This document shows positions 29,012-39,423 of a stretch of DNA of 64,000 bases, in pieces. A model generated the notes under the pieces. That model was not told where the DNA came from. It searched no databases and worked only from the letters and a program-made list of their open reading frames with translations. A program made the position numbers and the translations under genes. This stretch comes from Bacteroidota bacterium (lineage in GTDB: Bacteria > Bacteroidota > Bacteroidia > Bacteroidales > F082): assembly GCA_009773165.1 (NCBI GenBank), contig WOUZ01000001.1, positions 310,001 through 374,000 of the forward strand, read 5' to 3'. Positions within the stretch are counted from its first letter, which is position 1; every line of letters starts with the position of its first letter.

Positions 29012-30121
29012 TTAAGGATTATTGAGATCAATACCCAATGAAATACCAAGTCCTGTTGCTGTTTTAACCAAAGCATTGTCTAAAGTCACAAAATTTGGCT
29101 TTAAAATAGCATCTTTCAATGGAACAGAAACGAAATAAGGATGACGGTAAGAAACCATTTTACCAAAATCCCCTTTCATGGCCATTTCGAAAGCTTTAAC
29201 TCCGAACTGTGCCGACAAAACACGGTCATAGGCAATTGGCACACCACCACGCTGAAGGTGACCAAGTACTGTTTCTCTCATATCGGGTTGGAATCCAGCT
29301 TCTTTCAGTTCCCTAATTAACTGACGACCGATACCTCCGAGTTTAAGATTTTCATATCCAACCTCATCATTTTTTTCATACACCATTTCCCCGTTCTTGT
29401 TTCGGGCACCTTCGGAGGCAACAACAACAGCAAAACCGCGCCCGCGTGTGAAACGCGCTTCAAGTTTTTCTTTAACCAAATTTATGTCATAGGGGAATTC
29501 GGGAATAAGACATACTTCTGCACCACCTGCAACAGCAGCATTGAGTGCAATCCATCCGGCATAACGACCCATTACCTCAACAACGAAAACACGGTTGTGG
29601 CTGGCAGCAGTTGTCACCAATTTATCAACAGCTTCTGTAGCAATTTCAACAGCTGTCTGAAATCCAAATGTTGAATCAGTTGAAGATAAATCGTTGTCGA
29701 TTGTTTTTGGCACACCAATTACAGGCAAACCTTTCTCGAACAACATTTGTGAAATTCTTTGAGATCCATCTCCTCCAATATTGATAACGGCATCAATACC
29801 CATATATTGAATTTTGCGAATCATCTCATCGGAGCGGTCAACAGCTCCCCAGGTTCCGTCAGGATTCTTAACAGGCCAGGCAAATGGGCCTCCTTTATTG
29901 GTGGTTTCTATAATAGTACCGCCCTGAAAATGGATACCTTTCACAACCTCAGGTGTTAACACCTTTATTTCGGTAGGTTCCCACAACACTCCATTGAATG
30001 CCTGTATACTACCTAACACTTCCCAGTCTTTTTCCTGAGAGGCACGCTTCACCACTGCTCTTATCACGGCATTTAATCCAGGACAATCGCCACCTCCCGT
30101 TACAATAAGTATTCTTTTCAT
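29012..30121 (-). CDS. pfkA: 6-phosphofructokinase family (GGDGS / PKTIDND type)
   Basis: TGGGDCPGLNAVIR, NIGGDGSQ, GVPKTIDNDL, VEVMGRYAGWIAL, LGHLQRGG. Confidence 0.93.
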   Translation of the reverse strand: MKRILIVTGGGDCPGLNAVIRAVVKRASQEKDWEVLGSIQAFNGVLWEPTEIKVLTPEVVKGIHFQGGTIIETTNKGGPFAWPVKNPDGTWGAVDRSDEMIRKIQYMGIDAVINIGGDGSQRISQMLFEKGLPVIGVPKTIDNDLSSTDSTFGFQTAVEIATEAVDKLVTTAASHNRVFVVEVMGRYAGWIALNAAVAGGAEVCLIPEFPYDINLVKEKLEARFTRGRGFAVVVASEGARNKNGEMVYEKNDEVGYENLKLGGIGRQLIRELKEAGFQPDMRETVLGHLQRGGVPIAYDRVLSAQFGVKAFEMAMKGDFGKMVSYRHPYFVSVPLKDAILKPNFVTLDNALVKTATGLGISLGIDLNNP

Positions 30122-30228
30122 GAAAAATATTTAGTTAAAATCTTTACTTTATTGATTTTTAATACTATAGATGAAATTGATTTTTGTGATTTATGCTTAA
30201 ATGTCAAAAAAAAATAGTTTCACCTCTA

Positions 30229-30260
30229 CAAAGATAGTGTTACTTCCTGCTTACATACAA
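30229..30260 (-). promoter_or_regulatory. Candidate pfkA promoter (TTG-N21-TATCTTTG on minus strand)
   Basis: CAAAGATA at 30229-30236 and CAA at 30258-30260 on the + strand. Confidence 0.5.
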
Positions 30261-30345
30261 CATCAGTGCATCGATGAAACAAAACTTCATGCGCAATCGG
30301 TTGTAATTGGAATGATTCAAAAAAGGAAAGGCACAAAATTAAAAC

Positions 30346-30374
30346 AAAAAAGCCCTCAATAAGGAGGGCTTTTT
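30346..30374 (-). terminator. Intrinsic terminator of the tRNA-Phe transcript
   Basis: AAAAAAGCCCTC-AATAAG-GAGGGCTTTTT adjacent to the tRNA 3' end. Confidence 0.85.
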
Positions 30375-30377
30375 GTG

Positions 30378-30450
<73 letters not shown>

Positions 30451-30559
30451 GCTCATTTGGGGCTGCAAATATATAACTTTTCTGTAAAATGGAAAATACT
30501 TTGAAAAAAAACCAATGACACCTTCATTGTGAGTAAATTTGCTGCTTTCAAAAAATTAA

Positions 30560-31297
30560 TTGAGATTCATGCAACTGGCTGTAGATATTGGTAATAGCTA
30601 TTCAAAAGCAGCTCTTTATAAAGAAGAGCAGTTGGTCGAATTCGTATATTTCAACGAGCAACAGCCTGAGGCTTTATCAGCCATATTTGAAAAATACGGC
30701 AATCCTTCACAGGGAATGATAGCTTCGGTAAGGAATATCTCACCAGAGTTTCTCACATTTCTTCATTCAGTTTGCCCTATTAAAATACTGGATCATACAA
30801 CTTCTTTACCTTTCAAAATCACTTATTCCACCCCTCAAACACTTGGTCGTGACCGTATAGCTGCGGTTGCAGCCGCATTTGGCAGATATCCCGGAAAGAA
30901 TGTTTTGGTAATCGACATGGGCACATGTATCACCTATGACATTCTTCAGGCAGATAGACTTTATCCCGGTGGAAGTATTAGTCCGGGAATTACCATGCGA
31001 CTTAAGGCAATGCACCATTTTACCGATAAGTTACCTTTAGCTGAAGTTGATGGTTCGGCAAGCCTTACTGGCAGAGACACTCTCTCAGCTCTGCAATCGG
31101 GTGCAGTTTGGGGAGTGCAGAAAGAAATAGAAGGGATAATCGATGCATATTCTTCTATTTACGAAGAATTAACAGTACTAATTGGAGGAGGAGACAATAA
31201 ATATTTTGATAAAAAGTTTAGAATTAGCATCTTTGCAGCCTCAAATCTTGTCATAGAGGGCTTGAAAATCATAATGGATTATAATGAGATTGGATAA
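30560..31297 (+). CDS. coaX: Type III pantothenate kinase
   Basis: LAVDIGNSYSKAALY, LGRDRIAAVAAAF, VIDMGTCITYD, GGSISPGITMRLKAMH. Confidence 0.94.
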   Translation: MRFMQLAVDIGNSYSKAALYKEEQLVEFVYFNEQQPEALSAIFEKYGNPSQGMIASVRNISPEFLTFLHSVCPIKILDHTTSLPFKITYSTPQTLGRDRIAAVAAAFGRYPGKNVLVIDMGTCITYDILQADRLYPGGSISPGITMRLKAMHHFTDKLPLAEVDGSASLTGRDTLSALQSGAVWGVQKEIEGIIDAYSSIYEELTVLIGGGDNKYFDKKFRISIFAASNLVIEGLKIIMDYNEIG

Positions 31298-32573
31298 ATT
31301 GAGAAAAGTCACCCTGTTTTTTATCGCATTAATTTTCGGATTTGGAGCTATGGCTCAAACGGGAATTGATTCCCCTTATTCCAGATTTGGAATCGGAAAT
31401 ATTTCAACACGCACTCCTAATGCACGCCAGCAAGCCATGGGGGGAATAGGAAACGCTATTGCAACCAATCGTTTTGTAAACCCTGCAAATCCCGCCTCAT
31501 ATGCGCGTTTTGATTCCCTTTCATTTCTGTTCAATGTAGGTTTCAACGGCACTTCTGTTACTTATACCACAACACAACAAACTGAAGAAGGAACTTACGC
31601 AGGCTTAGCCTATTTTTCTGCTGGTTTTCCCATAACAAAATGGTGGCACGTTGGCCTTGGGCTGCTTCCTGCCAGCCGGATTGGTTTCAACGTAATCGTT
31701 CCCGGAGTTTCCGATCAGGGCGTTAATTTCAATAAAATTTACGAAGGAAAGGGTGGCCTCAATCAGCTGTATTTTGGCAATGCCTTTAGCCTTACAAAAA
31801 ACCTTTCTTTAGGAGTTAATCTCAACTATACCTTTGGTAAAACAACCACAGCATCATTACTTTCATTTCCAGACTCTTCCTTTATGGCAACTACCAAAGT
31901 TGAAAGCAGGGTAATGGCAAATGACTTCTCTCTCGACTATGGTGTTTTTTACACAACAAAGCTTTCTGATAAAGACTTCATTCATTTTGGCGCCACTTTT
32001 GGTCAAAAGATGAACTTGAATGTCACACGTGAATACCTTATTCAGTCGCAATTTGGCGGATTAAATGGAGATGTTGAATATGTACTCGATACCATTTTTT
32101 ACGCACCAAAGCAAAAAGGAACCCTATTGTTGCCCCCTAAAGCAGGTTTAGGTATCTCTTATGAAAAATCAAACAAATGGCTCGCCGGCATTGATTTTAA
32201 TTGGCAGAATTGGGAAAAATACGAACTGTTCAACGAAAGAGATTCCCTTATTAACAGCTGGAACATTGCTGCCGGCGGACAGTATATTCCTAACCATTCA
32301 TCAATATCCGGCTACTGGAAGCGTGTAACCTATCGTGCAGGAGCACGATATAATCAAACCTACCTGAAATTCAACGGGCAACCTATCAATGAGTTTGGCA
32401 TAAGTTTTGGAATGGGATTACCATTACCCCGTTCATTGACTACTGTTGATCTAAGTTTGGAGGTTGGCAGAAGAGGTACCATGGCAGAGAATCTGATTCG
32501 GGAAACTTTTGTTAATGTGACCGTTGGGATTTCCATTTACGAGCGATGGTTTGTGAAGAACAGGTACAATTAA
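31284..32573 (+). CDS. Putative outer-membrane beta-barrel protein
   Basis: Signal peptide ending GFGAMAQ, SPYSRFGIGNISTRTPNARQQAMGG, alternating aromatic barrel pattern; 14-nt overlap with coaX. Confidence 0.7.
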   Translation: MRLDKLRKVTLFFIALIFGFGAMAQTGIDSPYSRFGIGNISTRTPNARQQAMGGIGNAIATNRFVNPANPASYARFDSLSFLFNVGFNGTSVTYTTTQQTEEGTYAGLAYFSAGFPITKWWHVGLGLLPASRIGFNVIVPGVSDQGVNFNKIYEGKGGLNQLYFGNAFSLTKNLSLGVNLNYTFGKTTTASLLSFPDSSFMATTKVESRVMANDFSLDYGVFYTTKLSDKDFIHFGATFGQKMNLNVTREYLIQSQFGGLNGDVEYVLDTIFYAPKQKGTLLLPPKAGLGISYEKSNKWLAGIDFNWQNWEKYELFNERDSLINSWNIAAGGQYIPNHSSISGYWKRVTYRAGARYNQTYLKFNGQPINEFGISFGMGLPLPRSLTTVDLSLEVGRRGTMAENLIRETFVNVTVGISIYERWFVKNRYN

Positions 32574-32600
32574 TTTGGTTTAACTTTTATTTTTAAAAAT

Positions 32601-34010
32601 ATGAACTCAAAAGCCCTAACAAAAATTCTACTGTCACTATTTGCAGTGATTTTTTCTTTGCAGTTAACAGTAAAAGCAGATGGCTTCAGCACTTTGCTTC
32701 CACAGGACAAAATACAAAAATACGGAGAGGATAGTGTAAGCTGCGTTATCAACATTTCGTTGTACCGTGAGTTTTTGAAACAATGGAAAGCAAGCGACTA
32801 CAATTCTCCAGTTATCAAGGATATCATTTCACCTTGGAGATGGGTTTTTCAAAACTGTCCTTTGGCAAGTGAAAACACTTATGTTGATGGTGTGAAAATA
32901 ATGCAGTATCGTATTGAAAATGAAAAAGATGACGTTAACAAAGCGAAGCTTATCGATACCTTAATGAAGGTTTATGACCAGCGTATTCAATATTTTCCAA
33001 ATCATTTTAAAAGTGGTAAACCACAACAGGGAGCTATCTTAGGAAGAAAAGGTGTTGATCTTTCTACCTATGATCAGGAGCGTTATGTTGATGCTTATGA
33101 GATTCTCAAGCAATCTGTTGAAATTGATGGTGATGATTCAGACGGAACTGTTCTGATTTATTATTTCCGCTCGGTTATTAAAATGGCACGCAAGTCAAAG
33201 CTCGACAGTGCAATGATTGTTGATGTTTATGACCAGGTAATCGATATATTGGATCACAACATTGTTAAACTCAACAAAGCCGGGGATACCAAATGGGTTG
33301 AAAACTATAAAAATTTTAAAGGAAACATCGATGCTACTTTTGAACCTTTTGCATCTTGTCCAGATTTAGTTCGCATCTATGGTAACAAAATGAACAAACA
33401 TCCTGAAGATACCGACCTTCTAAAAAAGATCACAAACTTATTGGATCGCCGGAGCTGTCAGGAAGACCCACTGTATCTCAAAGCCAGCGTTCAGCTGCAT
33501 AAACTTGAACCAAGTCCTGAATCAGCCTACAACATTGGAAGACTGTTATTAAAAGAAGAGAAATACAGTGAAGCTATTAACTATTTTGAGGAGGCAACAA
33601 AATCTGAGGATATTGACAAATCACATAATGCTTACAAGTATCTTGCTGAATCGCTCCGCGCTGTGAAAAACTACCCAAGAGCAAGGCAGATGGCACTAAA
33701 AGCTATTGAGATCAAACCAAATGATGGAGCACCTTATATAACCATTGGAGATATGTATGCTGCAAGTGCCAAAGATTGTGGAAACAATGAATTTACCAGC
33801 CGTGTAGCCTATTGGGCTGCAGTTGATAAGTATAATCAGGCAAAAAGAGTTGATGAATCTCAGACCGAATCAGCAAATAAACGCATTGCGACCTATTCTG
33901 TTTATTTCCCATCTTTGGAAACGATCTTCTTCCATGGTTTTGAAGAAGGCAAAAGCTACACCATTGATTGCTGGTTTAAAGAAGAAACTACTGTAAGAGC
34001 TTCTAAATAA
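32601..34010 (+). CDS. Tetratricopeptide-repeat protein, secreted
   Basis: Signal peptide; C-terminal TPRs (ESAYNIGRLLLKEEKYSEAINYFEEA…NAYKYLAESLRAVKNYPRARQMALKAIEIKP). Confidence 0.8.
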   Translation: MNSKALTKILLSLFAVIFSLQLTVKADGFSTLLPQDKIQKYGEDSVSCVINISLYREFLKQWKASDYNSPVIKDIISPWRWVFQNCPLASENTYVDGVKIMQYRIENEKDDVNKAKLIDTLMKVYDQRIQYFPNHFKSGKPQQGAILGRKGVDLSTYDQERYVDAYEILKQSVEIDGDDSDGTVLIYYFRSVIKMARKSKLDSAMIVDVYDQVIDILDHNIVKLNKAGDTKWVENYKNFKGNIDATFEPFASCPDLVRIYGNKMNKHPEDTDLLKKITNLLDRRSCQEDPLYLKASVQLHKLEPSPESAYNIGRLLLKEEKYSEAINYFEEATKSEDIDKSHNAYKYLAESLRAVKNYPRARQMALKAIEIKPNDGAPYITIGDMYAASAKDCGNNEFTSRVAYWAAVDKYNQAKRVDESQTESANKRIATYSVYFPSLETIFFHGFEEGKSYTIDCWFKEETTVRASK

Positions 34011-34051
34011 TGTGTTTGCAAACAGGCAGATACTTTCGTTTTAAATTAACA

Positions 34052-34594
34052 TACAACATCATGCTGATTTTTTTCAGCATGATGTTTTTTTCTTGTGAGA
34101 ACTCCCTCACCATTGTAAAGGAAATCACTGCAGAAGATACACTTGCAGCTGTTACAGCAAACGACATCATTTATTACAGGAGTGATTCAGGTATGGTATT
34201 CATGAAACTTGAGGCGCCACTAATGCTTCGCGTCGAAGGTAATGATCCTACGATTGAATTTCCTTTAGGTTTTGAAGCTAACTTTTATGATTCGGTGCAA
34301 CAACCAGCTTCACTCATCAGAGCTAAGTATGGGATCACTCATGAGAACACACAAATAATGATTGCAAGAGATTCGGTTGAGGTTGAAAATTTTCAAACCC
34401 TTGAGAAACTTCAATCGTCCACCCTATTCTGGAATCAGAAAACCAAACGAATTTATACACAGGCACTTGTAAAAATTACTTCGCCCGATAAAGTTGTTTA
34501 TGGAGATAGTTTGGAAGCTGCAGAAGATTTTTCAACCCGTACAATTTACAATATCCGGGCGACTATAGAGGTAGAAGAAAGTGAAGACTATTGA
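34052..34594 (+). CDS. lptC: LPS export ABC transporter periplasmic protein LptC
   Basis: Lipoprotein signal FFSMMFFSC; YRSDSGMVFMKLEAPLM…LRAKYG-like OstA/LptC fold pattern; internal start favoured over 34010. Confidence 0.75.
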   Translation, partial: YNIMLIFFSMMFFSCENSLTIVKEITAEDTLAAVTANDIIYYRSDSGMVFMKLEAPLMLRVEGNDPTIEFPLGFEANFYDSVQQPASLIRAKYGITHENTQIMIARDSVEVENFQTLEKLQSSTLFWNQKTKRIYTQALVKITSPDKVVYGDSLEAAEDFSTRTIYNIRATIEVEESEDY

Positions 34595-34707
34595 TTAATA
34601 AGCGTTTAATTGTAGTCCGTTTTGAATGCAATTAGAAAATGAAAGAAAAATATTGTGTACATTCAATTATCTTTGCAGGCTAAAAACGCTTTTTTTCTAT
34701 TTGACTT

Positions 34708-35973
34708 ATGACAGATTGGCAACTCATTTCTATTACTTTGCTTTTTTCAGCTTTCTTTTCAGGAATGGAAATTGCATTTGTAAGTGCCAACAGACTTAAA
34801 GTTGAGCTTGAAATAAAGAAGAAAAGCACCCATTCACATTTCTTAAGCCTGTTTTTTAAAAACCCTTCGAGATTCATTGGTGCAATGCTTTTGGGTAACA
34901 ATATTGCACTTGTAATCTACGGTATAGCAATGGCAAAAGTGCTGGAGCCCAAAATAATAGAGCTCTTGCCTTCATTAGCCCACATCGGGTTGTCAATTGT
35001 GCTTTCACAAACAATAATTTCTACCTTACTTATTTTAATTGTCGCAGAGTTTTTACCAAAAATGATTTTCAGAATCAATCCAAATGGCATTTTAAATACA
35101 TTTTGGTTTCCAACAGGATTGCTTTACTTCCTTTTATTCCCATTGATAATTATTTATATAGGTCTTTCAGAATTTATTCTCAAACGATTTTTTCGGCTGG
35201 AGCTTGAGCATGATGCCTACAAGTTTAGTTCCATCGACTTAAATGAATACATTAGAGATTACTCAACAAATGAGATTAATACAGAAGAAATAAACCACGA
35301 CATTCAGATACTGCAAAATGCAATGGAATTCAGACATATCAAGCTCCGTGAATGCATGATTCCACGCACCGAGATTGAAGCCATTAACGTTGATACTGCT
35401 ATTGAAACGCTGCTGGAAAAATTTTCGGAAACAAAACACTCCAAAATACTCATTTATCAGGAAAGCATCGACAATATCATTGGTTATGTGCACTCTTACG
35501 ATATGTTTAAACGCCCTTCAACGATTAATGAGGTGTTGCGAACGATCGATATTTTTCCTGAAACATTCCCTGCAAACAGGCTTTTGAGTAGATTCATTCA
35601 GTCGCGTCAAGGGATTGCTGTTGTGGTTGATGAGTTTGGAGGTACTTCCGGAATCGTTTCAATGGAAGATGTTATGGAAGAAATTTTCGGCGAGATAGAA
35701 GATGAATACGATGAAGAAGAAACCATTGAACAGCAACTGGGAGTAAATGAATATTTGTTTTCAACCCGTTTGGAAATAGATTATCTTAATGGCGAATATG
35801 ATCTAAACCTCCCGGAATCGGAAGATTACGAAACGCTTGCAGGTTTCATACTACATCATCACGAAAGTATTCCGGCACGTGGTGAAGAAATCAATATCGA
35901 TCCCTATCGGTTTACTATCGTTAAAGCAGCAGGCAATAAACTTCTTGAAGTTAAACTATCAATACCGGAATAA
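34708..35973 (+). CDS. CNNM/HlyC-CorC family transporter (hemolysin-like, CBS pair)
   Basis: DUF21 TM region (FSAFFSGMEIAFVSANRLKVE), CBS (RECMIPRTEIEAINVD), VVVDEFGGTSGIVSMEDVMEEIFGEIEDE. Confidence 0.92.
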   Translation: MTDWQLISITLLFSAFFSGMEIAFVSANRLKVELEIKKKSTHSHFLSLFFKNPSRFIGAMLLGNNIALVIYGIAMAKVLEPKIIELLPSLAHIGLSIVLSQTIISTLLILIVAEFLPKMIFRINPNGILNTFWFPTGLLYFLLFPLIIIYIGLSEFILKRFFRLELEHDAYKFSSIDLNEYIRDYSTNEINTEEINHDIQILQNAMEFRHIKLRECMIPRTEIEAINVDTAIETLLEKFSETKHSKILIYQESIDNIIGYVHSYDMFKRPSTINEVLRTIDIFPETFPANRLLSRFIQSRQGIAVVVDEFGGTSGIVSMEDVMEEIFGEIEDEYDEEETIEQQLGVNEYLFSTRLEIDYLNGEYDLNLPESEDYETLAGFILHHHESIPARGEEINIDPYRFTIVKAAGNKLLEVKLSIPE

Positions 35974-36116
35974 TTTTCCAACCCGCCCTGTTATCAACTC
36001 TACTTATTCCCTATAAAACTTATCAACACCGATGATGCTTTCATTCAATTGATTAGTTTCGTTATTAACAATCGTAATTAATGCATGTTTTATTTTCATA
36101 GATAAATTTTCTGTTG

Positions 36117-36124
36117 TACCTTTG
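36117..36124 (+). promoter_or_regulatory. Candidate -7 element TACCTTTG
   Basis: TAnnTTTG consensus 27 nt before ATG 36152. Confidence 0.4.
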
Positions 36125-36151
36125 CACCCTGTTTTTAAAAAGTGCAAAATT

Positions 36152-38254
36152 ATGGCCGTAATTGGAAAAATCAGACAACGCTCAGGATTATTGATAGTGG
36201 TGATAGGTTTAGCGCTGGCTGCCTTCATTCTGGGTGACTTCGCTAAAGGTAATAAACGCCAGACTATTAACATTGGTGTTATTAACGGAGAGAATATCAA
36301 CATACAGGACTTCAACCGTAAGTTTGAAGAAAACGCCGAAGCAACAAGGCAACAGCGACAGACGGAACGTCTGCCGCAGGATGAGTTGTTTCGAATTCGT
36401 GAAACTACCTGGAATCAAATGGTTCAGGATTTAGTTATGCAGGAAGAATACGATCAGTTAGGACTTATCGTAACAACAGAAGAACTCTTTGATCAAATTC
36501 AAGGTTCAAACCCTCATCCTGCTGTTGTAAGCAACTTCCAGAATCAGGAAACAGGAGCTTTCGACCGAAGTCTGGTAATGAATTACCTTCAAAATCTCGA
36601 TAATATGCAGCAAGCTGCTAAAGATCAATGGTTGGTTTTTGAACGTTACATCAAAGAAGACAGACTTCGCACCAAATACCAAAACCTCATCACAAAGAGT
36701 TATCACATGCCAAAAGCGCTTGCTGAACTTACCTATCACGATAAAAATGACAAGGCTCAGCTTTCGTTAACCGGTGTTCGCTATGCAACAATAGCTGATT
36801 CTTTGGTCAAATTAACTGATGATGACTTTAAAGTTTTTTATAACGAAAACAAAAAGAGTTTTGAGCGTGAAGCTACCCGTGATATAGACTACATCGTTTT
36901 TGATATAGTTGCCTCACCCGAAGACAATCGTCAGGCACAGGCAACCGTTCAAAGTTTAGCGAATGAATTCCGCACAACAACAAATGTTGCCGGTTTTGTA
37001 AACGCAAATTCTGAAACAAGGTACGATAGCACCTGGTTAACGAGAGATGCCGTTCCGGCAAGTATCGAATCTGTTGTTTTTGATCAGGAGCCTGGTTTTG
37101 TTTATGGCCCTTACTTTGAAGAAGGATCTTTTAAACTATCCCGTGTTGTTGAAGTAGGTATGCGTTCAGATTCACTCAAAGCTTCACATATTCTTATCGC
37201 TTATGCCGGTGCTATGAGAAGTGAGCAAAAACGCACTAAAGAACAAGCCAAATCTATGGCTGACAGCCTTTTAGCCGAGGTTAATAAACGTCCTGCAAAA
37301 ATGCTTGAGTTGGCGTCAGCCCTTAGTGATGATGCAAGCGCAAAAACAAACAACGGTGATCTTGGATGGTTCAAAGATGGTCAGATGGTTCCTTCATTTA
37401 ATCAGTTTGCCCTTGACAACAAAGTTGGCACTGTGGGTCTTGTTGAAACAGATTTCGGTTATCATATCATCGAAGTTACCGGTAAAAAAGATCCTGTAAA
37501 GAATATCCGTCTTGCGACTATTACCTATGAAGTTGCTCCAAGTACAAAAACATACCAGGATATTTTTGCAAAAGCAAGCAAATTTGCAACTGAGAACAAA
37601 ACTGCTGAACAATTCAACAAAGCAGTTGAACAAGAAGGTTTGAATAAACGTGTTGCTCCAGCTCTGCGCGAAATGAGTAACCGTATTGCCGGTATTGAAA
37701 ACCCACGTCAGGTTGTTCGCTGGGCGTTTGAAGAAAATACAGCAGTTGGCGATGTTTCAACAATCTTCGATCTTGACAATATGTTTGTTGTAGCATTGTT
37801 AACAAAGCAAACAGACAAAGGAATTCCTGAATTAGCTGACATTAAGGAGACTATTCAACCTCAGGTTCTTAACAAGAAAAAGGGAGAATATGTAATCGAA
37901 AAAATGAAAGCAGCCGGTGAAGACCTTAATAAAATTGCTGCTGATTTAAGATCACAAGTTGAAACAACAGATCTAGCATTTGATAGCCGTATGTTGCTTA
38001 ACTTCGGACAAGAGAGCAAGGTAATTGGTAAAATTTTCACACTACAGACTGGTGGTTTTGCAACGATTGCAGGATCAACTGCTGCCTTTGCTGTCAAAGT
38101 TAACAACTTCAGCATTTCCGCATTACCTTCTCAATTGGATCAGGTTATTAACGAGGGTCGCACCAGTTTCGAATCTTCAGTACGTAACAATGCTCCATTT
38201 AATGCTTTGGAAAAGGTTGTAAAAATTGAAGATAACAGAAAATTGTTTTACTAG
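36152..38254 (+). CDS. SurA/PpiD-like periplasmic peptidylprolyl isomerase
   Basis: N-terminal TM, SurA_N domain, parvulin region (KASHILIAY…NGDLGWFKDGQMVPSFNQFAL…TDFGYHIIEVTGK). Confidence 0.9.
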   Translation: MAVIGKIRQRSGLLIVVIGLALAAFILGDFAKGNKRQTINIGVINGENINIQDFNRKFEENAEATRQQRQTERLPQDELFRIRETTWNQMVQDLVMQEEYDQLGLIVTTEELFDQIQGSNPHPAVVSNFQNQETGAFDRSLVMNYLQNLDNMQQAAKDQWLVFERYIKEDRLRTKYQNLITKSYHMPKALAELTYHDKNDKAQLSLTGVRYATIADSLVKLTDDDFKVFYNENKKSFEREATRDIDYIVFDIVASPEDNRQAQATVQSLANEFRTTTNVAGFVNANSETRYDSTWLTRDAVPASIESVVFDQEPGFVYGPYFEEGSFKLSRVVEVGMRSDSLKASHILIAYAGAMRSEQKRTKEQAKSMADSLLAEVNKRPAKMLELASALSDDASAKTNNGDLGWFKDGQMVPSFNQFALDNKVGTVGLVETDFGYHIIEVTGKKDPVKNIRLATITYEVAPSTKTYQDIFAKASKFATENKTAEQFNKAVEQEGLNKRVAPALREMSNRIAGIENPRQVVRWAFEENTAVGDVSTIFDLDNMFVVALLTKQTDKGIPELADIKETIQPQVLNKKKGEYVIEKMKAAGEDLNKIAADLRSQVETTDLAFDSRMLLNFGQESKVIGKIFTLQTGGFATIAGSTAAFAVKVNNFSISALPSQLDQVINEGRTSFESSVRNNAPFNALEKVVKIEDNRKLFY

Positions 38255-38272
38255 AAACAGTTCATACATGAC

Positions 38273-38307
38273 AAAAAAAACCACGCTCAATCAGGCGTGG
38301 TTTTTTT
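38273..38307. terminator. Bidirectional intrinsic terminator (end of hydrogenase operon on minus strand)
   Basis: AAAAAAAACCACGC-TCAATCAG-GCGTGGTTTTTTT. Confidence 0.9.
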
Positions 38308-38328
38308 GTTTCAGGAAGATTGCTTCAC

Positions 38329-39423
38329 TTAAAATAATCCAGTTCTCTTTAAGTAATGCAATGAATTACCCGATTCATGAAGACAAATAGTTTCCCCAAT
38401 TGAAGAAACCACCTCATTAAGGGTTTTTGTACTTAACGAAGCATCTTTATCCAGATTTGGCTTATTGTCGTATAGTTGATAATTACGACGGTTGCTAACG
38501 GGGGTCAGATTAGGCATAACGACATTAGCTCCAGCCAGAATACCTTTCTGGCGTCCAAGAGGATCAAGGGTCTCGAGTGCAGTAGAGGCAGCTATATTGA
38601 TCCATGGCATGTTTATTCGCAAGAGTGCAATCATGATTAATCCCATTCGAAAACGTTCAGATGGTGACCACAATAAATGAGCTGAACTGAAAAGTGGTGT
38701 GTCGGCATGCTCGATGTAAGGTCCCATTCCAACCATGTCAACATCCAAAGATCGAAAAAACAACAAATCATCCGCCAAATCAGCTATTGTTTGATTGGGC
38801 AAGCCAATCATTACTCCTGTACCAACTTGAAATCCAGCATGTTTTAAATCAGCCAGGGCATTCATGCGCTGATCGAAATCATGATTTTTATCATGCGGAT
38901 GAATCTGATAAAAAAGCTCCTTATTGGTAGTTTCAATGCGCAACAGATACCTATCGGCCCCTGCTTGTCTCCATTCTTTATATGTTTCCTGCGACTGCTC
39001 TCCACAAGAAAGTGTTATAGTTAGTTCGTTATTAGTGTGTTTATGAATCTCCTGCAATAATGATGAAATCTGGCTTGTAAACCGCGTGCTTTTTTGTTCG
39101 CCTGTTTGAATGACAAGCGATCCAAATCCTTGCTGCCAGGAAAAATGAGCCGCATTCAAAACTTCTTCGGTGCTAAGCGTATAACGCTCAACCTTTATGT
39201 TGACAGCACGAATGCCACAATAATAACAGTTTTTGCTGCACACATTCGAAAGCTCGATTAAGCCTCGCAAATAAACCTTGCGTCCGGGATGAGCTGCTTT
39301 TACTTCCAGCCCTTTGTCCAAAACAAGCTGGGTTTCATGCGCTGACTGAACAGAAAGCAACCTGATCAGTTCATCTTTTGTGTGTTGGGTTTTTTGTAAT
39401 AATGATTCTATCTGTTCGCTCAT
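38329..39423 (-). CDS. hydE: [FeFe]-hydrogenase H-cluster radical SAM maturase HydE
   Basis: LIELSNVCSKNCYYCGIRAVN (CxxxCxxC), BioB-like body, neighbours hydF/hydG. Confidence 0.95.
   Translation of the reverse strand: MSEQIESLLQKTQHTKDELIRLLSVQSAHETQLVLDKGLEVKAAHPGRKVYLRGLIELSNVCSKNCYYCGIRAVNIKVERYTLSTEEVLNAAHFSWQQGFGSLVIQTGEQKSTRFTSQISSLLQEIHKHTNNELTITLSCGEQSQETYKEWRQAGADRYLLRIETTNKELFYQIHPHDKNHDFDQRMNALADLKHAGFQVGTGVMIGLPNQTIADLADDLLFFRSLDVDMVGMGPYIEHADTPLFSSAHLLWSPSERFRMGLIMIALLRINMPWINIAASTALETLDPLGRQKGILAGANVVMPNLTPVSNRRNYQLYDNKPNLDKDASLSTKTLNEVVSSIGETICLHESGNSLHYLKRTGLF

Noticed and set aside
34708-35973. Naming the CNNM/CorC protein GldE
   Set aside because: GldE belongs to the same family, but the lptC/ppiD neighbourhood is generic and no gldE-specific feature could be verified
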